From the NCBI GenBank assembly GCA_937916515.1, contig CALFSX010000255.1, positions 1 to 32,318 of the forward strand: a DNA stretch of 32,318 nt. Direction: 5' to 3'. Each line of letters starts with the position of its first letter. Within the stretch, counting starts at the first letter, position 1. This DNA is from an uncultured Planctomycetaceae bacterium (GTDB lineage Bacteria > Planctomycetota > Planctomycetia > Planctomycetales > Planctomycetaceae). The position numbers and the translations under genes are program-made. Shown here piece after piece: positions 16,295 through 25,405 of the stretch. The notes beneath the pieces are model-generated. The model was not told where the DNA came from. It searched no databases and was given only the letters and a program-made list of their open reading frames with translations.

Positions 16295-18493
16295 CTACTT
16301 TGTTCGTACAAGAACCTGAAGTCGCTTAGCTGCGTATGTTCCCGCGTTGGCTGTGAATGTCCAGTCTTTGGTTTCACCGGGACTGTTGCCGATTCCGATA
16401 TCTGCTCCGTTGCCGGACTTCCAGTTGTTGACGGCAAACACAGTTTGCTTCGCGCCGTGATTGTGCACCTGCATGCAGCCGTAGCCTTCATTGGGCGCTC
16501 CGGGAGCGTCACCAAAGTCGAACACGTTTGCTGCTCCCGGTACGCTGCCGCTGTTTTCCGGGGCATAGTTGCTCGGCCAGAACTCAATGTTTCCCGTTGC
16601 AATTCCCGACCCGGTCGTGATGTCCTTTGCGTTTGAATAGACATCCATCGATTCAACCATTTGCTGAAACTTTGCACCTGACGCAACGGTTGGGATTCCG
16701 ACCTTCTTGATGTCGTCGGTAAAGGCGTTCATTGATACGAATATCTGGCGTTGCTGGCCATCGTTCAGCGTCAGGTCAAGCAGGTACGCAATACGATCAA
16801 ACGCCGAAACGTCGCCGCTGTTGTCGATGTCGTACTTGATGTCTTTGCTAAGCGTGGAAAGATCGAGATCGTAAACCAACTTGTATTCTGAACCAATCGG
16901 CAGCGACTTCAGAAAGCTGGGCAACTCGCCAGCTCGAAACGCTCCGACGGGCAGTCCGGTTCCTCCCATAAGATTCGGTTCGGCCAGCTTGTGCCACGCA
17001 AAGCGACAGGCGACAGGTTCGTCAACACCATCGGCCGTCAGGACAATCGACTTTCCGTCGGCAGAAATTGTCGCTTTGGCCGGTTGAAAGCCACCGGAAC
17101 CAGGCCCGATGATTTCAAAATGCGAAGGCGACTTTCCGTCTCGAGTTTTCAATCCGCCGCCCACGTCTTTCATGGTGACCAGCAGCTGCCCTTTCTGAAC
17201 TTCCAGCGAATCGAATTCGGGGCTGTTGGCCACGACGTCCGATTTGCCATAATCGTTTTTCAACGCCAGATTTGCCAAACGCAGGCCGACGTCCTGTTTG
17301 TTAGGCGGATGGATATCGTTCAGTGTGGCGATGTCGTTAATGACGACCATTCCCGTGTTGGGAATCTGTTGCACGGCGGCTTGAGCTTCCCAGAACGTGG
17401 CAAGCACAGCTGGATCTTCGCTGCCATACTGATACGGAGCAATCTGCACATAGTAAAACGGAAAGTCGCCCTGTTTCCAGAGTTCTCGCCAGCCGCCAAT
17501 TAACGCCTTCTTCTTTTCGAAGTACAGCATGCCTTCACCATGATTAGATTCGCCCTGGTACCAGATCGCTCCACGAATTGGAAAGCCGACAATGGAATGA
17601 ATCATGCCGTTGTACAGCATGGTTGGATCCTGATGGCTTTTGAAGGGAGTCAGCGAGTCTGGAAATGCGGGACTGGCTGTTACGCTGTTGGGGCCATGCA
17701 GGTTCGCTTTAGCTTCAGCCAACCATTTTTCCAGAGAACCAATGTGGCCACTTAGCGTTTGGGTATAAGCGTCGGTTCCGGGAGTTCGCCCGATGACGGA
17801 CTGGTAAATGTCCTGCAACGCTTCTACCTGTTGAAATCCGTTCGGTGGCGTCCACGGTTCGACTCGAGTTCCGCCCCACGATGAGTTAACCAGGCCAATG
17901 GGTACATCAAGTTCGGTGTGCAGTTTTCTGGCCATGAAATAGCCGCATGCGGTGAACGCAGCGGCAGTTTCCGGCGAACAGATTTGCCATGAAGAATCAA
18001 AGTTGTCCAGAGGTGTGGTTGAGGGGACTCGCGGCACTTTGATCTGGCGAATTAACGAATAGTTTGCGTCCGCAATTTCCTGCTTCGCATTCGTGCTGGA
18101 ACCCACCGTCCATTCCATGTTTGACTGTCCGCTGCACAGCCAGACTTCGCCAATTAACACATCTTTTATCTCAACGGTATTGCTGCCCTTAACAGTCAGC
18201 ACTGCTGGCGTTTTGCTGGCAGTCATCGCCGGCAGAACGGCCGTCCAGCGAGTTTTGTCGTTGCCTTGCGTGCCGAATTTCGCGGCAACGGTGTTGGAGC
18301 CCAAAGTCACGGTCACTGCTTCAGCCGGATCGGCCCAGCCCCAGACCTGAATCGGCATTTGTTGTTGCAGCACCATGTGGTCTGCAAAAATATTCGGAAG
18401 CTTTACTTCCCCTTGTGATGTTGCTGGCTGGAAGACAAGTGCAGAAAATAACATCGCCGAAAGCAATGTCCCGATTTGTTTGCTGAGGTTCAT
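16295..18493 (-). CDS. Sialate O-acetylesterase-type SGNH hydrolase 2 with C-terminal extension
   Basis: The 732-residue secreted enzyme is about 220 residues longer than its paralogue at 4410-5939. The signal peptide ends near residue 26 ([14 protein letters not shown]). Family marks are [28 protein letters not shown] with Ser124 as nucleophile, [24 protein letters not shown] and [11 protein letters not shown]. After about residue 530 comes a different region with a calcium-loop-like [12 protein letters not shown] and a beta-rich end ([20 protein letters not shown]). From memory, such a tail occurs on other planctomycete secreted hydrolases and may bind glycans or the cell surface. No clear ribosome binding site precedes the ATG. 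It would deacetylate polysaccharide or sialic-acid substrates outside the cytoplasm. Confidence 0.88.
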   Translation of the reverse strand: MNLSKQIGTLLSAMLFSALVFQPATSQGEVKLPNIFADHMVLQQQMPIQVWGWADPAEAVTVTLGSNTVAAKFGTQGNDKTRWTAVLPAMTASKTPAVLTVKGSNTVEIKDVLIGEVWLCSGQSNMEWTVGSSTNAKQEIADANYSLIRQIKVPRVPSTTPLDNFDSSWQICSPETAAAFTACGYFMARKLHTELDVPIGLVNSSWGGTRVEPWTPPNGFQQVEALQDIYQSVIGRTPGTDAYTQTLSGHIGSLEKWLAEAKANLHGPNSVTASPAFPDSLTPFKSHQDPTMLYNGMIHSIVGFPIRGAIWYQGESNHGEGMLYFEKKKALIGGWRELWKQGDFPFYYVQIAPYQYGSEDPAVLATFWEAQAAVQQIPNTGMVVINDIATLNDIHPPNKQDVGLRLANLALKNDYGKSDVVANSPEFDSLEVQKGQLLVTMKDVGGGLKTRDGKSPSHFEIIGPGSGGFQPAKATISADGKSIVLTADGVDEPVACRFAWHKLAEPNLMGGTGLPVGAFRAGELPSFLKSLPIGSEYKLVYDLDLSTLSKDIKYDIDNSGDVSAFDRIAYLLDLTLNDGQQRQIFVSMNAFTDDIKKVGIPTVASGAKFQQMVESMDVYSNAKDITTGSGIATGNIEFWPSNYAPENSGSVPGAANVFDFGDAPGAPNEGYGCMQVHNHGAKQTVFAVNNWKSGNGADIGIGNSPGETKDWTFTANAGTYAAKRLQVLVRTK

Positions 18494-18620
18494 AGGGAAG
18501 GAGCCGATTGTGGAAGGATGTGGAAGGCAGTTACGTGTTGAATTTAAGTCAAGCTGGATGAAACAGCAAAGTCGCTAATCTGAAAGCCTGCTGCAACAAC
18601 CTACGCTTGGACATCGCTAG

Positions 18621-18727
18621 ACTCGAACGAGGCCGTGCCTCAGACCATTCGAGCTGACGCTCGGAAACGCGACTACGTCGCTCAGAAGACTTGACTCAAC
18701 GTGAACAAGTTCGCTGCTTTCAGAAGT
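18621..18727 (+). repeat. Repeat B copy 1
   Basis: CGAACGAGGCCGTGCCTCAG, then CCATTCGAGCTGACGCTCGG, AAACGCGACTACGTCGCTCA, GACTTGACTCAACGTGAACA and AGTTCGCTGCTTTCAGAAGT. It passes without a gap into repeat A copy 5. The 127 bases before it (18494-18620) show no gene. Confidence 0.85.
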
Positions 18728-18861
18728 CTAACAAGGGCTTCGCCCTTGACCAAGTGGCGTGGCACGCAGAAAGGCGTGGAACGCTCGAATCGCCGAGTCG
18801 CTCCGTTGTCACTGCGGCCAACATGCATTCCGTGCGCCCATTATTTTCAGAAGACTCTAAC
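18728..18861 (+). repeat. Repeat A copy 5
   Basis: It is full length, from CTAACAAGGGCTTCGCCC to CAGAAGACTCTAAC. The second hairpin is decayed here (ATGCATTCCGTGCGCCCAT). It follows repeat B copy 1, and the junction shares GTCTAAC. Confidence 0.9.
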
Positions 18862-18948
18862 ACGAGTTGCAGTTTGATCAACCGGCGCGACGACTGTACA
18901 ATCCGTCGAGTGCATTCACGGATTGTGGCCAACTTGTGATCATTGACG

Positions 18949-19027
18949 ATGGGTGGCCGGGGGTGGACTGAGAAAAGCGAAGGAAACCCCGGGTTTCGCT
19001 CGTACCTCGTTCCAGCCCAGGCCAGCC
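18949..19027 (-). repeat. Repeat E copy 2
   Basis: On the minus strand it reads GGCCTGGGCTGGAACGAGGT, then AAACCCGGGGTTTCCTTCGC and CAGTCCACCCCCGGCCACCC, matching 14477-14562. The following 200 bases up to murD show no gene and no promoter that I could assign. Confidence 0.6.
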
Positions 19028-19231
19028 TGAATCCAAAATCCAATTCGGGGATCGATCGAACTTCGGCGGGTGAGACTTCCGGACTGCTGAAGCATGGCGA
19101 CAGCTTGCGGTTCTGGCGTATTCACGCAGCAAACATATAGCCGGACAACTGGCGTTGTCGGTTCACAGATATCCCGTGCATTTGTTCGCGGAAGGTAAGT
19201 CGTGGCGGTGTCCCGATAGAATGAGGTTCGT

Positions 19232-20674
19232 TTGTTAAACAGAATGCAAAGCGTCAGCACTTCTCGCCTGCCGAGCCCAGGTGGCTTCAGTGGTGTGCGC
19301 GTAACCGTGATGGGGCTTGGAAGTTTTGGCGGTGGACTGGCTGCCGCCACCTATCTGGCTGGCCTTAACGCAAACGTCACCATCACTGATCGTAAAGACG
19401 CTGAGCAACTTGCGGCATCGCTTCAGCAATTGCAGGGCGTGAACATTCAGCACTGTTTCCTATGCGATCATCCCCACGAGGCGTTTGATAACGCAGAAGT
19501 GTTGGTGGTGAATCCGGCCGTTAAGCCACACGATCCGTTAGTCGCAGGCTGTCGCGAACGAGGAGCGATGATCACCAGCGAGCTGGAATTGTTTTTAGCA
19601 GCGAATCCGGCCAGAGTTATCGCGGTGACGGGTTCCAACGGAAAATCCACAACGACGGCGTTGATCGCTCATCTGCTGCAACCATGGGCCAATCAAACGG
19701 GTAACCGCGTTTGGATGGGGGGCAATATCGGAGTCAGCCTGCTGTCGCAGTTAAGCTTGATTTCAGAACACGATATTGTGGTTCTGGAAATCAGCAGTTT
19801 TCAGTTGGAGTATCTTAAGGGGGCCGGGTTCGCTCCGGAAGTTGCCGTCATCACCAACTTCACGTCGAATCACCTGGACTGGCATGGCACGATGGATCAC
19901 TATCGAAAAGCCAAGCAGGTTTTGCTGGGTGCTCAAACGTTGTCTCAGGCAGCCGTGTTGCCGGAAAGTGGCGAAGTTCCGGACGATTGGCGAGTGCGTT
20001 CGCGGCGGTTTCATTTCGGAATTGACGACCTGGGCGAGAATGGCACTTATCTTCATGATGGAACGTTAATTCTGCGAGACAGCCATGGTGAAGATGCGAT
20101 TCGCCTGCATCAGCCGGCCAATCTTCCCGGAAAGCACAACGCTCGTAACATTGCGGCTGCCGTTTGTGCCTGCTGGCTGATGAAGGCCGATACAAGTACC
20201 TTTCAGCAGCAGTTGCAGTCGTTTCAAATGTTGCCACACCGCCTGCAGTTGGTGGCGGAAGGCAAAGGTCTTCGATTCGTGAACGATTCTGTGGCGACAA
20301 CGCCGGAATCAACCATTGCTGCACTGGAAACCCTGCGACAGCCAATCGTGCTGATTGCCGGTGGAGCCGACAAGGGCAGCGATCTTTCAGACATGGCACA
20401 CGCCGCAGCAAAGTATGCTCACGCAATTGTGCTGATTGGTGCAACCAGCTGCACTTTGAAAAGCCAGCTGGATGATATTCATGGCGGCGACGGTGGCCAA
20501 ATTTGTGTTGTTGCTGAAGACTTTCAAAATGCGTTTTTGAAGGCGGTTGCACTTGCGCCTGAAGGAGCTATTGTGCTGCTGTCGCCGGGCTGTGCCAGTT
20601 TTGGCTGGTTTCGTGATTACCGCGACCGAGGTGAACAGTTTCAAAAGTTGGCTCTGGATTGGATACAGGTCTGA
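19232..20674 (+). CDS. murD: UDP-N-acetylmuramoylalanine-D-glutamate ligase
   Basis: The 480-residue cytosolic ligase adds D-glutamate to UDP-MurNAc-L-Ala in peptidoglycan synthesis. The N-terminal Rossmann part opens with VRVTVMGLGSFGGGLAAATY. The ATP loop VTGSNGKSTTTALI has Lys138. MGGNIGVSLL, EISSFQLEYL and ITNFTSNHLDWHGTMDHYRKAK follow in Mur-ligase order. The C-terminal domain has KHNARNIAAAV, RFVNDSVATTPESTIAAL, IAGGADKGSDL and the near-terminal LSPGCASFGWFRDYRDRGEQF, all MurD-typical. I kept the TTG at 19232 because GAGG lies five bases upstream; ATG 19244 is the alternative. It overlaps the next gene by one base (TGATG). Its presence fits recent evidence that planctomycetes do build peptidoglycan. 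Confidence 0.93.
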   Translation: MLNRMQSVSTSRLPSPGGFSGVRVTVMGLGSFGGGLAAATYLAGLNANVTITDRKDAEQLAASLQQLQGVNIQHCFLCDHPHEAFDNAEVLVVNPAVKPHDPLVAGCRERGAMITSELELFLAANPARVIAVTGSNGKSTTTALIAHLLQPWANQTGNRVWMGGNIGVSLLSQLSLISEHDIVVLEISSFQLEYLKGAGFAPEVAVITNFTSNHLDWHGTMDHYRKAKQVLLGAQTLSQAAVLPESGEVPDDWRVRSRRFHFGIDDLGENGTYLHDGTLILRDSHGEDAIRLHQPANLPGKHNARNIAAAVCACWLMKADTSTFQQQLQSFQMLPHRLQLVAEGKGLRFVNDSVATTPESTIAALETLRQPIVLIAGGADKGSDLSDMAHAAAKYAHAIVLIGATSCTLKSQLDDIHGGDGGQICVVAEDFQNAFLKAVALAPEGAIVLLSPGCASFGWFRDYRDRGEQFQKLALDWIQV

Positions 20675-21795
20675 TGAAGATGAGTTTTAAATTGCAGATG
20701 GCCGCTCTTTTGGTTGTGCCGATCGGTTTTCTGGCTGGTTGCGGTGAAGACAAAAGCGATTCAACGGCCTCGTCTTCAGAAAATGCTCCGCCGGTTTTGC
20801 GAGCGGATGTCGGCAATGAACCAGCAGTCATTCTTCCGTCCGAACTGCGACGAACGCTGCGTGCCAACGAAAATGCGAAGTTCCGTCGAGTCGGCAACGA
20901 CATTGTGGAAGCGGAATTATTTCAGTCTGGCATTAGTTCGATCGAAGCGTTGCGAGGTTTGCCGCTGCGGTTTCTGGACCTGGGAATGACTGAAGTTTCC
21001 GACATCAGTGCCATCAAAGGCATGCCATTGCAGACACTGATTCTGGAAAACACGCCCGTGTCTGATCTAAGTGTCATTAAAGGCATGCAGCTTGAAATTC
21101 TGCAACTGCAAAACACCAAAGTGACCGACCTGTCGATGCTGGCAGGCATGCCCATTAGAGAACTGAATCTGTTGGCTCTTCCCGTTGATGACCTGACTGA
21201 AATTGCCAGGCTGCCACTGCAGACTCTGTGGGTGCCGCAAACCAACGTCACGGACATTTCGCCACTGCAGGGTAAGACGATGGTTAGCCTTGATGTGCGT
21301 GGTACCAAAGTCAGCAGCATCGAAGCACTGGCCGGCATGACAACTCTGAAGCGTCTGAACATTGCCGAAACGCCGATAGCCGATCTTTCGCCGCTGAAGG
21401 GACTGTCGCTGGAACGCATCACCTTGACGCCTCAAACCATCACCACCGGAATGGAATTGTTACGAACGATGCCATCGCTGGTGCATATTCAAACATCAAC
21501 TGATGGCGACAGCCAATCAGCCGCTCAATTCTGGCAGAAGTTCGATGCGGGCGTCTGGAGTGCTCCTGAGTTTGACGCAACCACGGAACCGATTGACAAA
21601 GCCGACAGCGACAACGCGCCCCAAAACAGCGATTCCCCGGAAGGCGTGAAGCCGTCTGAGAGTGGCACAACTAGCGACACGGCAGGCAAGACGGAGGAAT
21701 CCGGAAGTGATCAGCCCAAAAAGGCCGATCCTGAAGCAGGCGAGACAAAGGCAGATAGCGCAGATTCCTTGCAGACTATTAAGGAAAACAAGTAA
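20674..21795 (+). CDS. Leucine-rich-repeat lipoprotein
   Basis: The protein has 373 residues. A lipoprotein signal ends LVVPIGFLAGC with the lipidated Cys23. Residues about 85-275 hold roughly eight repeats of 20-24 residues of the type LPLRFLDLGMTEVSDISAIK / MPLQTLILENTPVSDLSVIK, a leucine-rich-repeat solenoid resembling the internalin-like proteins of planctomycetes. The last 80 residues are acidic, Ser/Asp/Glu/Lys-rich and probably disordered. It is presumably a periplasmic binding protein. I chose ATG 20674, which overlaps the murD stop by one base (TGATG); ATG 20680 is possible. Translational coupling to murD hints at a cell-envelope role, which is inference only. Confidence 0.8.
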   Translation: MKMSFKLQMAALLVVPIGFLAGCGEDKSDSTASSSENAPPVLRADVGNEPAVILPSELRRTLRANENAKFRRVGNDIVEAELFQSGISSIEALRGLPLRFLDLGMTEVSDISAIKGMPLQTLILENTPVSDLSVIKGMQLEILQLQNTKVTDLSMLAGMPIRELNLLALPVDDLTEIARLPLQTLWVPQTNVTDISPLQGKTMVSLDVRGTKVSSIEALAGMTTLKRLNIAETPIADLSPLKGLSLERITLTPQTITTGMELLRTMPSLVHIQTSTDGDSQSAAQFWQKFDAGVWSAPEFDATTEPIDKADSDNAPQNSDSPEGVKPSESGTTSDTAGKTEESGSDQPKKADPEAGETKADSADSLQTIKENK

Positions 21796-21965
21796 ACAAC
21801 TTTTGATGAATGACGGATCTCGTTCGTGAGTTTCCGTTTTGCAGCATAAGTTCAGCGTTGCCTTTCAAATTCCAATCTGGTGGATCGCCGTTTCTGTTGC
21901 TTTAAAGCGGCAGGATGGCAGTTCGCAGGTTGCATTGCAGATCGTCTGTAGATCAGGAGAAATTG

Positions 21966-22898
21966 GTGTCTGAAAACGTGATTCAGAAGATTCGAGCCAA
22001 CGTGGAATCGGCCGTTCTGGGAAAAGAACATACGGTACGTTTGTCGGTCGTGGCTCTGCTGGCCGGTGGGCATGTTTTGCTGGAAGATGCACCTGGGCTG
22101 GGAAAAACGTCGCTGGCAAGAGCGATCGCCAGAACACTCGGCTGCAAATTCACGCGACTGCAGTTTACTCCTGACCTGCTGCCGAGCGATATTCTGGGGG
22201 CCAACATCTATCGGCCCAACACCGGTGAATTCGAATTTCGTGCCGGCCCGGTCTTCACCAATATCCTTCTGGCCGACGAAATCAACCGCACCACGCCAAG
22301 AACTCAAAGTGCTTTGCTGGAAGCGATGAGCGAACAGCAGGTGTCGGTTGAAGGCAAGACCATGCAGCTGGACAAGCCGTTTCTGGTGATCGCCACGCAA
22401 AACCCATTTGAATTTGAAGGCACCTATCCGCTGCCGGAAAATCAGCTTGACCGTTTCATGGTTTGCCTGGAAGTTGGTTACCCGGAACGCGAAACAGAAC
22501 GTGAAGTTTTTCGTAGACATCGATCGGGCGAGCCAACCGACGTGCTGGATGCCGTCACCAACGGTCAGGAAATTGTTGCGTTGCAAAAGCAGGTACAGGA
22601 CGTTCGCGTTGACGAAGCGATTGCCGACTACATTCTGGATATTATCGCTGCCACTCGGAAGCATCCCGACCTGTCACTGGGAGTCAGCACGCGCGGTGCA
22701 CTGACGCTGTATCGAGCAGCTCAGGCAATGGCTCTTGTTGACGGTCGCGACTATGTGATTCCCGACGACATTAAGGAATTATGCCTGCCCGTGCTGGCTC
22801 ATCGCATTGTTTGTCGAGGTGCTGCCAGAGACGGTCATCGCCAAAGAGCTCGCCAGGTACTGAATGCGATACTGGACGGAATTACCGTACCGACGTAG
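21966..22898 (+). CDS. moxR: MoxR-family AAA+ ATPase
   Basis: The 310-residue ATPase has Walker A DAPGLGKTSLARA (Lys47), Walker B ILLADEINR (Asp104, Glu105), then TPRTQSALLEAMSEQQV, ATQNPFEFEGTYPLPENQLDRF (sensor 1) and a GVSTRGALTLYRAAQAMA sensor 2 region. MoxR ATPases act as chaperones that mature or activate partner proteins, usually encoded next door with DUF58 and von Willebrand factor A genes. No such partner follows here. The start is GTG 21966: AGGAG lies six bases upstream, and SENVIQKIRANVESAVLGK is the usual family beginning; the frame is open from 21915. The TAG stop lies inside a GTAGGG palindrome. It is 170 bases downstream of the lipoprotein gene on the same strand, possibly in one operon with murD. 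Confidence 0.9.
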   Translation: MSENVIQKIRANVESAVLGKEHTVRLSVVALLAGGHVLLEDAPGLGKTSLARAIARTLGCKFTRLQFTPDLLPSDILGANIYRPNTGEFEFRAGPVFTNILLADEINRTTPRTQSALLEAMSEQQVSVEGKTMQLDKPFLVIATQNPFEFEGTYPLPENQLDRFMVCLEVGYPERETEREVFRRHRSGEPTDVLDAVTNGQEIVALQKQVQDVRVDEAIADYILDIIAATRKHPDLSLGVSTRGALTLYRAAQAMALVDGRDYVIPDDIKELCLPVLAHRIVCRGAARDGHRQRARQVLNAILDGITVPT

Positions 22899-22960
22899 GG
22901 CCGGTTCCCACCGGCCGCACCAAAAAGTCTCCGCAACGAAAACACATGGCCGGTAGGAAC
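22895..22960. repeat. GTAGGGCCGGTTCC inverted repeat, right arm interrupted
   Basis: Left arm 22895-22916 matches the element at 12873 with one change. The right arm GGCCGGTAGGAAC (22948-22960) stops short and passes straight into repeat A copy 6. This element supplies the moxR stop codon. Confidence 0.75.
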
Positions 22961-23087
22961 AAGGGCTTCGCCCTTGACCTGGTGGCGTGGTTGGCTGCCA
23001 GACATGGAACGCTGGAATCGCCGAGCCGCTCCGTTGTCGCTACGACCAACATGCGCGCACCGTGCACGCATCATTTTGAGTAAGTCG
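22958..23087 (+). repeat. Repeat A copy 6
   Basis: It is full length, from AACAAGGGCTTCGCCCTTGA to GAGTAAGTC, with the second hairpin ATGCGCGCACCGTGCACGCA. It lies in the right arm of the preceding palindrome and is followed directly by repeat B copy 2. Confidence 0.9.
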
Positions 23088-23195
23088 CCAGCGAGGCTGT
23101 GCCTCAGGCCATTTGAGCTGACGCTCAGAAACGCGACTACGTCGCTATGAAAACTTGACTCAATGTGAACAAGTTTCCTGCTTGAAGAAGTCTGA
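23088..23195 (+). repeat. Repeat B copy 2
   Basis: GCGAGGCTGTGCCTCAGG, then CCATTTGAGCTGACGCTCAG, AAACGCGACTACGTCGCTAT, AAAACTTGACTCAATGTGAA and CTTGAAGAAGTCTGAC. It closely matches copy 1 and here follows repeat A instead of preceding it. Confidence 0.85.
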
Positions 23196-23263
23196 CTTGT
23201 CTGCCAATCCCTGAAGGTATCAAAAAGGTGCCCCGGAATATTCAGCCGTTAAAGGCTGTTGCA

Positions 23264-24472
23264 TCATGCGGACCAGTTCAGTGTGTCACCTGGTTGTAGC
23301 AGAGGAGGATTGCATTCAACGGTTTCCGGGTATTTGATTCCGCAGCCAGTATTCAACACGACCACTCGTTCGTCCGACTTGATCCAGCCTTCGGCCAGCA
23401 ACCGTTCAGCCGCAGCCATACAGGCAGCTCCTTCCGGACAAACAAAAGCTCCTTCCACCTTTGCCATCAAAGATTCTGCGGCAAGAATGTCTTCGTCAGA
23501 AACGGCTAAAGCGCATCCGTTGGTTTTGTAGACGGCTTCCAGTACCAGAAAATCGCCGATCGCTTTCGGAACGGTGATCCCAAAGGCGCACGTGTGAGCG
23601 TTGTTCCAGAATTCGGATTGTTGAGCTCCCTCTTCCCACGCTCTCACAATCGGCGCACAACCAGTGGCCTGAACGGCGACCAGACGAGGCAGATCGCCGG
23701 AAACCCAACCGAGTTCTTTTAATTCGCACAACGCTTTATAGATTCCGATCAAACCGACACCGCCGCCGGTTGGGTACAGCACGACGTCCGGCATTGTCCA
23801 GCCAAATTGTTCGGCCAGTTCCAGTCCCATCGTCTTTTTGCCTTCAATTCGGTAAGGCTCCTTCAGCGTGCTGGCGTCGTACCATTGATGTTCGGCGATC
23901 GCTGCAGCCACAATTTTTCCGGCGTCGCTGATGAGTCCGTTTACCAGATAAAGTTTTGCTCCCGCAATGGCACATTCGCTGCGAGGAATTGTGGGGGCAT
24001 CTTTCGGCATTACAATGACGGCTTCGATGCCTGCCTTGGCACAGTACAAAGCCCACGCTCCACCGGCGTTGCCGTTTGTCGGCATAGCCAGCGTTTTTAC
24101 GCCCAGCTCTTTTGCTCGCGAAACTCCAACCGCAGCACCTCGAGCCTTAAAGCTGCCGGACGGAATAATGCCTTCATCCTTCATGTACAGGTTCTGCATG
24201 CCAACCTTGCGGCCAAGTCGCTGCAGGTGCAGCAGCGGCGTCATGCCTTCTCCCATCGTCACGATGTTGTCCGCGTTGACCACGGGCAATAGTTCACGAT
24301 AGCGCCACAGATCCGGCGGACGGCGAGCGACGACGTCTTTGTGCATGTTGGCCGCGACTTTTTGCATGTCGTATTTGACAAGCAACGGGCTGCCGCAGCT
24401 GCATAGTTGATGTGGCTGATCAGGTTCGTAGTGAGCCGAACATTTGGGGCACTCAATATGGCTGGTAAACAT
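23264..24472 (-). CDS. thrC: Threonine synthase
   Basis: The 402-residue PLP enzyme converts O-phosphohomoserine to threonine in the cytosol. It begins with a zinc-ribbon-like part (CPKC at 8-11, CSC at 24-26), then TMGEGMTPLLHLQRLG, the PLP lysine in IPSGSFKARGAAVG (Lys109), PTNGNAGGAWALY, and the phosphate-binding PTGGGVGLIG. I chose ATG 24472 because AGAAGG lies five bases upstream and MFTSHIECPKC is the usual beginning; the frame is open from 24577. Threonine dehydratase and cystathionine-type enzymes share the fold, but the zinc-ribbon start and overall order favour threonine synthase. ridA lies upstream on the same strand, 248 bases away, with a repeat between. Confidence 0.88.
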   Translation of the reverse strand: MFTSHIECPKCSAHYEPDQPHQLCSCGSPLLVKYDMQKVAANMHKDVVARRPPDLWRYRELLPVVNADNIVTMGEGMTPLLHLQRLGRKVGMQNLYMKDEGIIPSGSFKARGAAVGVSRAKELGVKTLAMPTNGNAGGAWALYCAKAGIEAVIVMPKDAPTIPRSECAIAGAKLYLVNGLISDAGKIVAAAIAEHQWYDASTLKEPYRIEGKKTMGLELAEQFGWTMPDVVLYPTGGGVGLIGIYKALCELKELGWVSGDLPRLVAVQATGCAPIVRAWEEGAQQSEFWNNAHTCAFGITVPKAIGDFLVLEAVYKTNGCALAVSDEDILAAESLMAKVEGAFVCPEGAACMAAAERLLAEGWIKSDERVVVLNTGCGIKYPETVECNPPLLQPGDTLNWSA

Positions 24473-24628
24473 CATAACCTTCTGGCAGCAAGCGTAAGTG
24501 AATCGACCGTCGCAGTATGCCGTGATACTAACCAAATGCGATTCATTCAAGAAGTGGCGGCAGCAGCATGTTTTCATCGCCCCGAGTTCGGCGGAGTCGC
24601 CCCGAGCTTGCCTTCGGCGGGCAACAGT

Positions 24629-24712
24629 GCCTTTGCGCTACCGCGATTTCAGCCAGTGCTTCTGCTAGCGCAAAGGCCCTGCAAGCCAATGAGCCCAGCT
24701 CAGGGGGCGGCG
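24629..24712. repeat. Repeat D copy 2 with 12-bp inverted arms
   Basis: GCCTTTGCGCTA (24629-24640) and TAGCGCAAAGGC (24666-24677) are perfect complements. The right arm lies in CTAGCGCAAAGGCCCTGC, followed by AGCTCAGGGGGCGGCG as in the copy at 11564-11610. It lies between ridA and thrC. Confidence 0.7.
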
Positions 24713-24720
24713 AGTTCAGT

Positions 24721-25104
24721 TCAGTTCAGATGAGCGATCGCATCCATTTCAACTTCCACACCTTTCGGCAGCTTTGAGACTTCAACGCAAGCTCGAGCTG
24801 GAAATGGAGCTGAAAAGAACGTTCCGTAGACCTCGTTGACGACAGAAAATTGCTGCATGTCAACAATATAGATTGTCACTTTAACAACCTGATTCATGTT
24901 ACCACCGGCGGCTTCCACAACGGCTTTCATGTTCTGCAGCACTTGTTTTGTTTGAGCTGCAATGCCGCCGCTGACAATTTCTCCCGACTGTGGATCCAAA
25001 GGAATCTGGCCAGAAGCATAAAGTATTCCGCCCGCGACAACTCCCTGACTGTAGGGCCCAATGGCAGAAGGAGCCTGGTCGGTATTAACAATTTGCAAAG
25101 TCAT
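24721..25104 (-). CDS. ridA: RidA-family imine/enamine deaminase
   Basis: The 127-residue protein is the standard family length. Family marks include APSAIGPYSQGV (Tyr18), LYASGQIPLDP, VVKVTIYIVDMQQFSVVNEV, and ARACVEVSKLPKGVEVEMDAIA with the substrate-binding Arg104 and Glu119. RidA hydrolyses reactive 2-aminoacrylate and 2-iminobutanoate released by PLP dehydratases acting on serine and threonine, protecting PLP enzymes. It is placed just upstream of thrC on the same strand, which fits threonine metabolism. No strong ribosome binding site precedes the ATG. Confidence 0.92.
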   Translation of the reverse strand: MTLQIVNTDQAPSAIGPYSQGVVAGGILYASGQIPLDPQSGEIVSGGIAAQTKQVLQNMKAVVEAAGGNMNQVVKVTIYIVDMQQFSVVNEVYGTFFSAPFPARACVEVSKLPKGVEVEMDAIAHLN

Positions 25105-25405
25105 GTTGGATACTTAGTTGAGTTTGGTTTCTTATCTATGGACGCAATAAACGAACAGCCAGTGTTGCGACTATGTTTCCCGGGACGCACATTCTCACAG
25201 AGGTTGTGTATCAATTTACATAAGCGGCCGAAGGCTGGGAATCGCTCACCAACGGCTTCTTGCTTAAAACAGACAGCAACTGGGAAAACGTGAAACTTTG
25301 AGGAATTGCAGCACACGAAAAGATGCCAAGCCACCGCACTCCAGTTGATTCAAAGCATCAGGCGATAGGCGATCATTTTCGCGCAGATCACACGGATGAA
25401 TGAGA

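Noticed and set aside
18728-18861. Repeat A as integron attC sites, because GTCTAAC fits RYYYAAC
   Set aside because: The far end is again CTCTAAC, not GTTRRRY, so the unit is not an attC palindrome; copies are also not between cassette genes.
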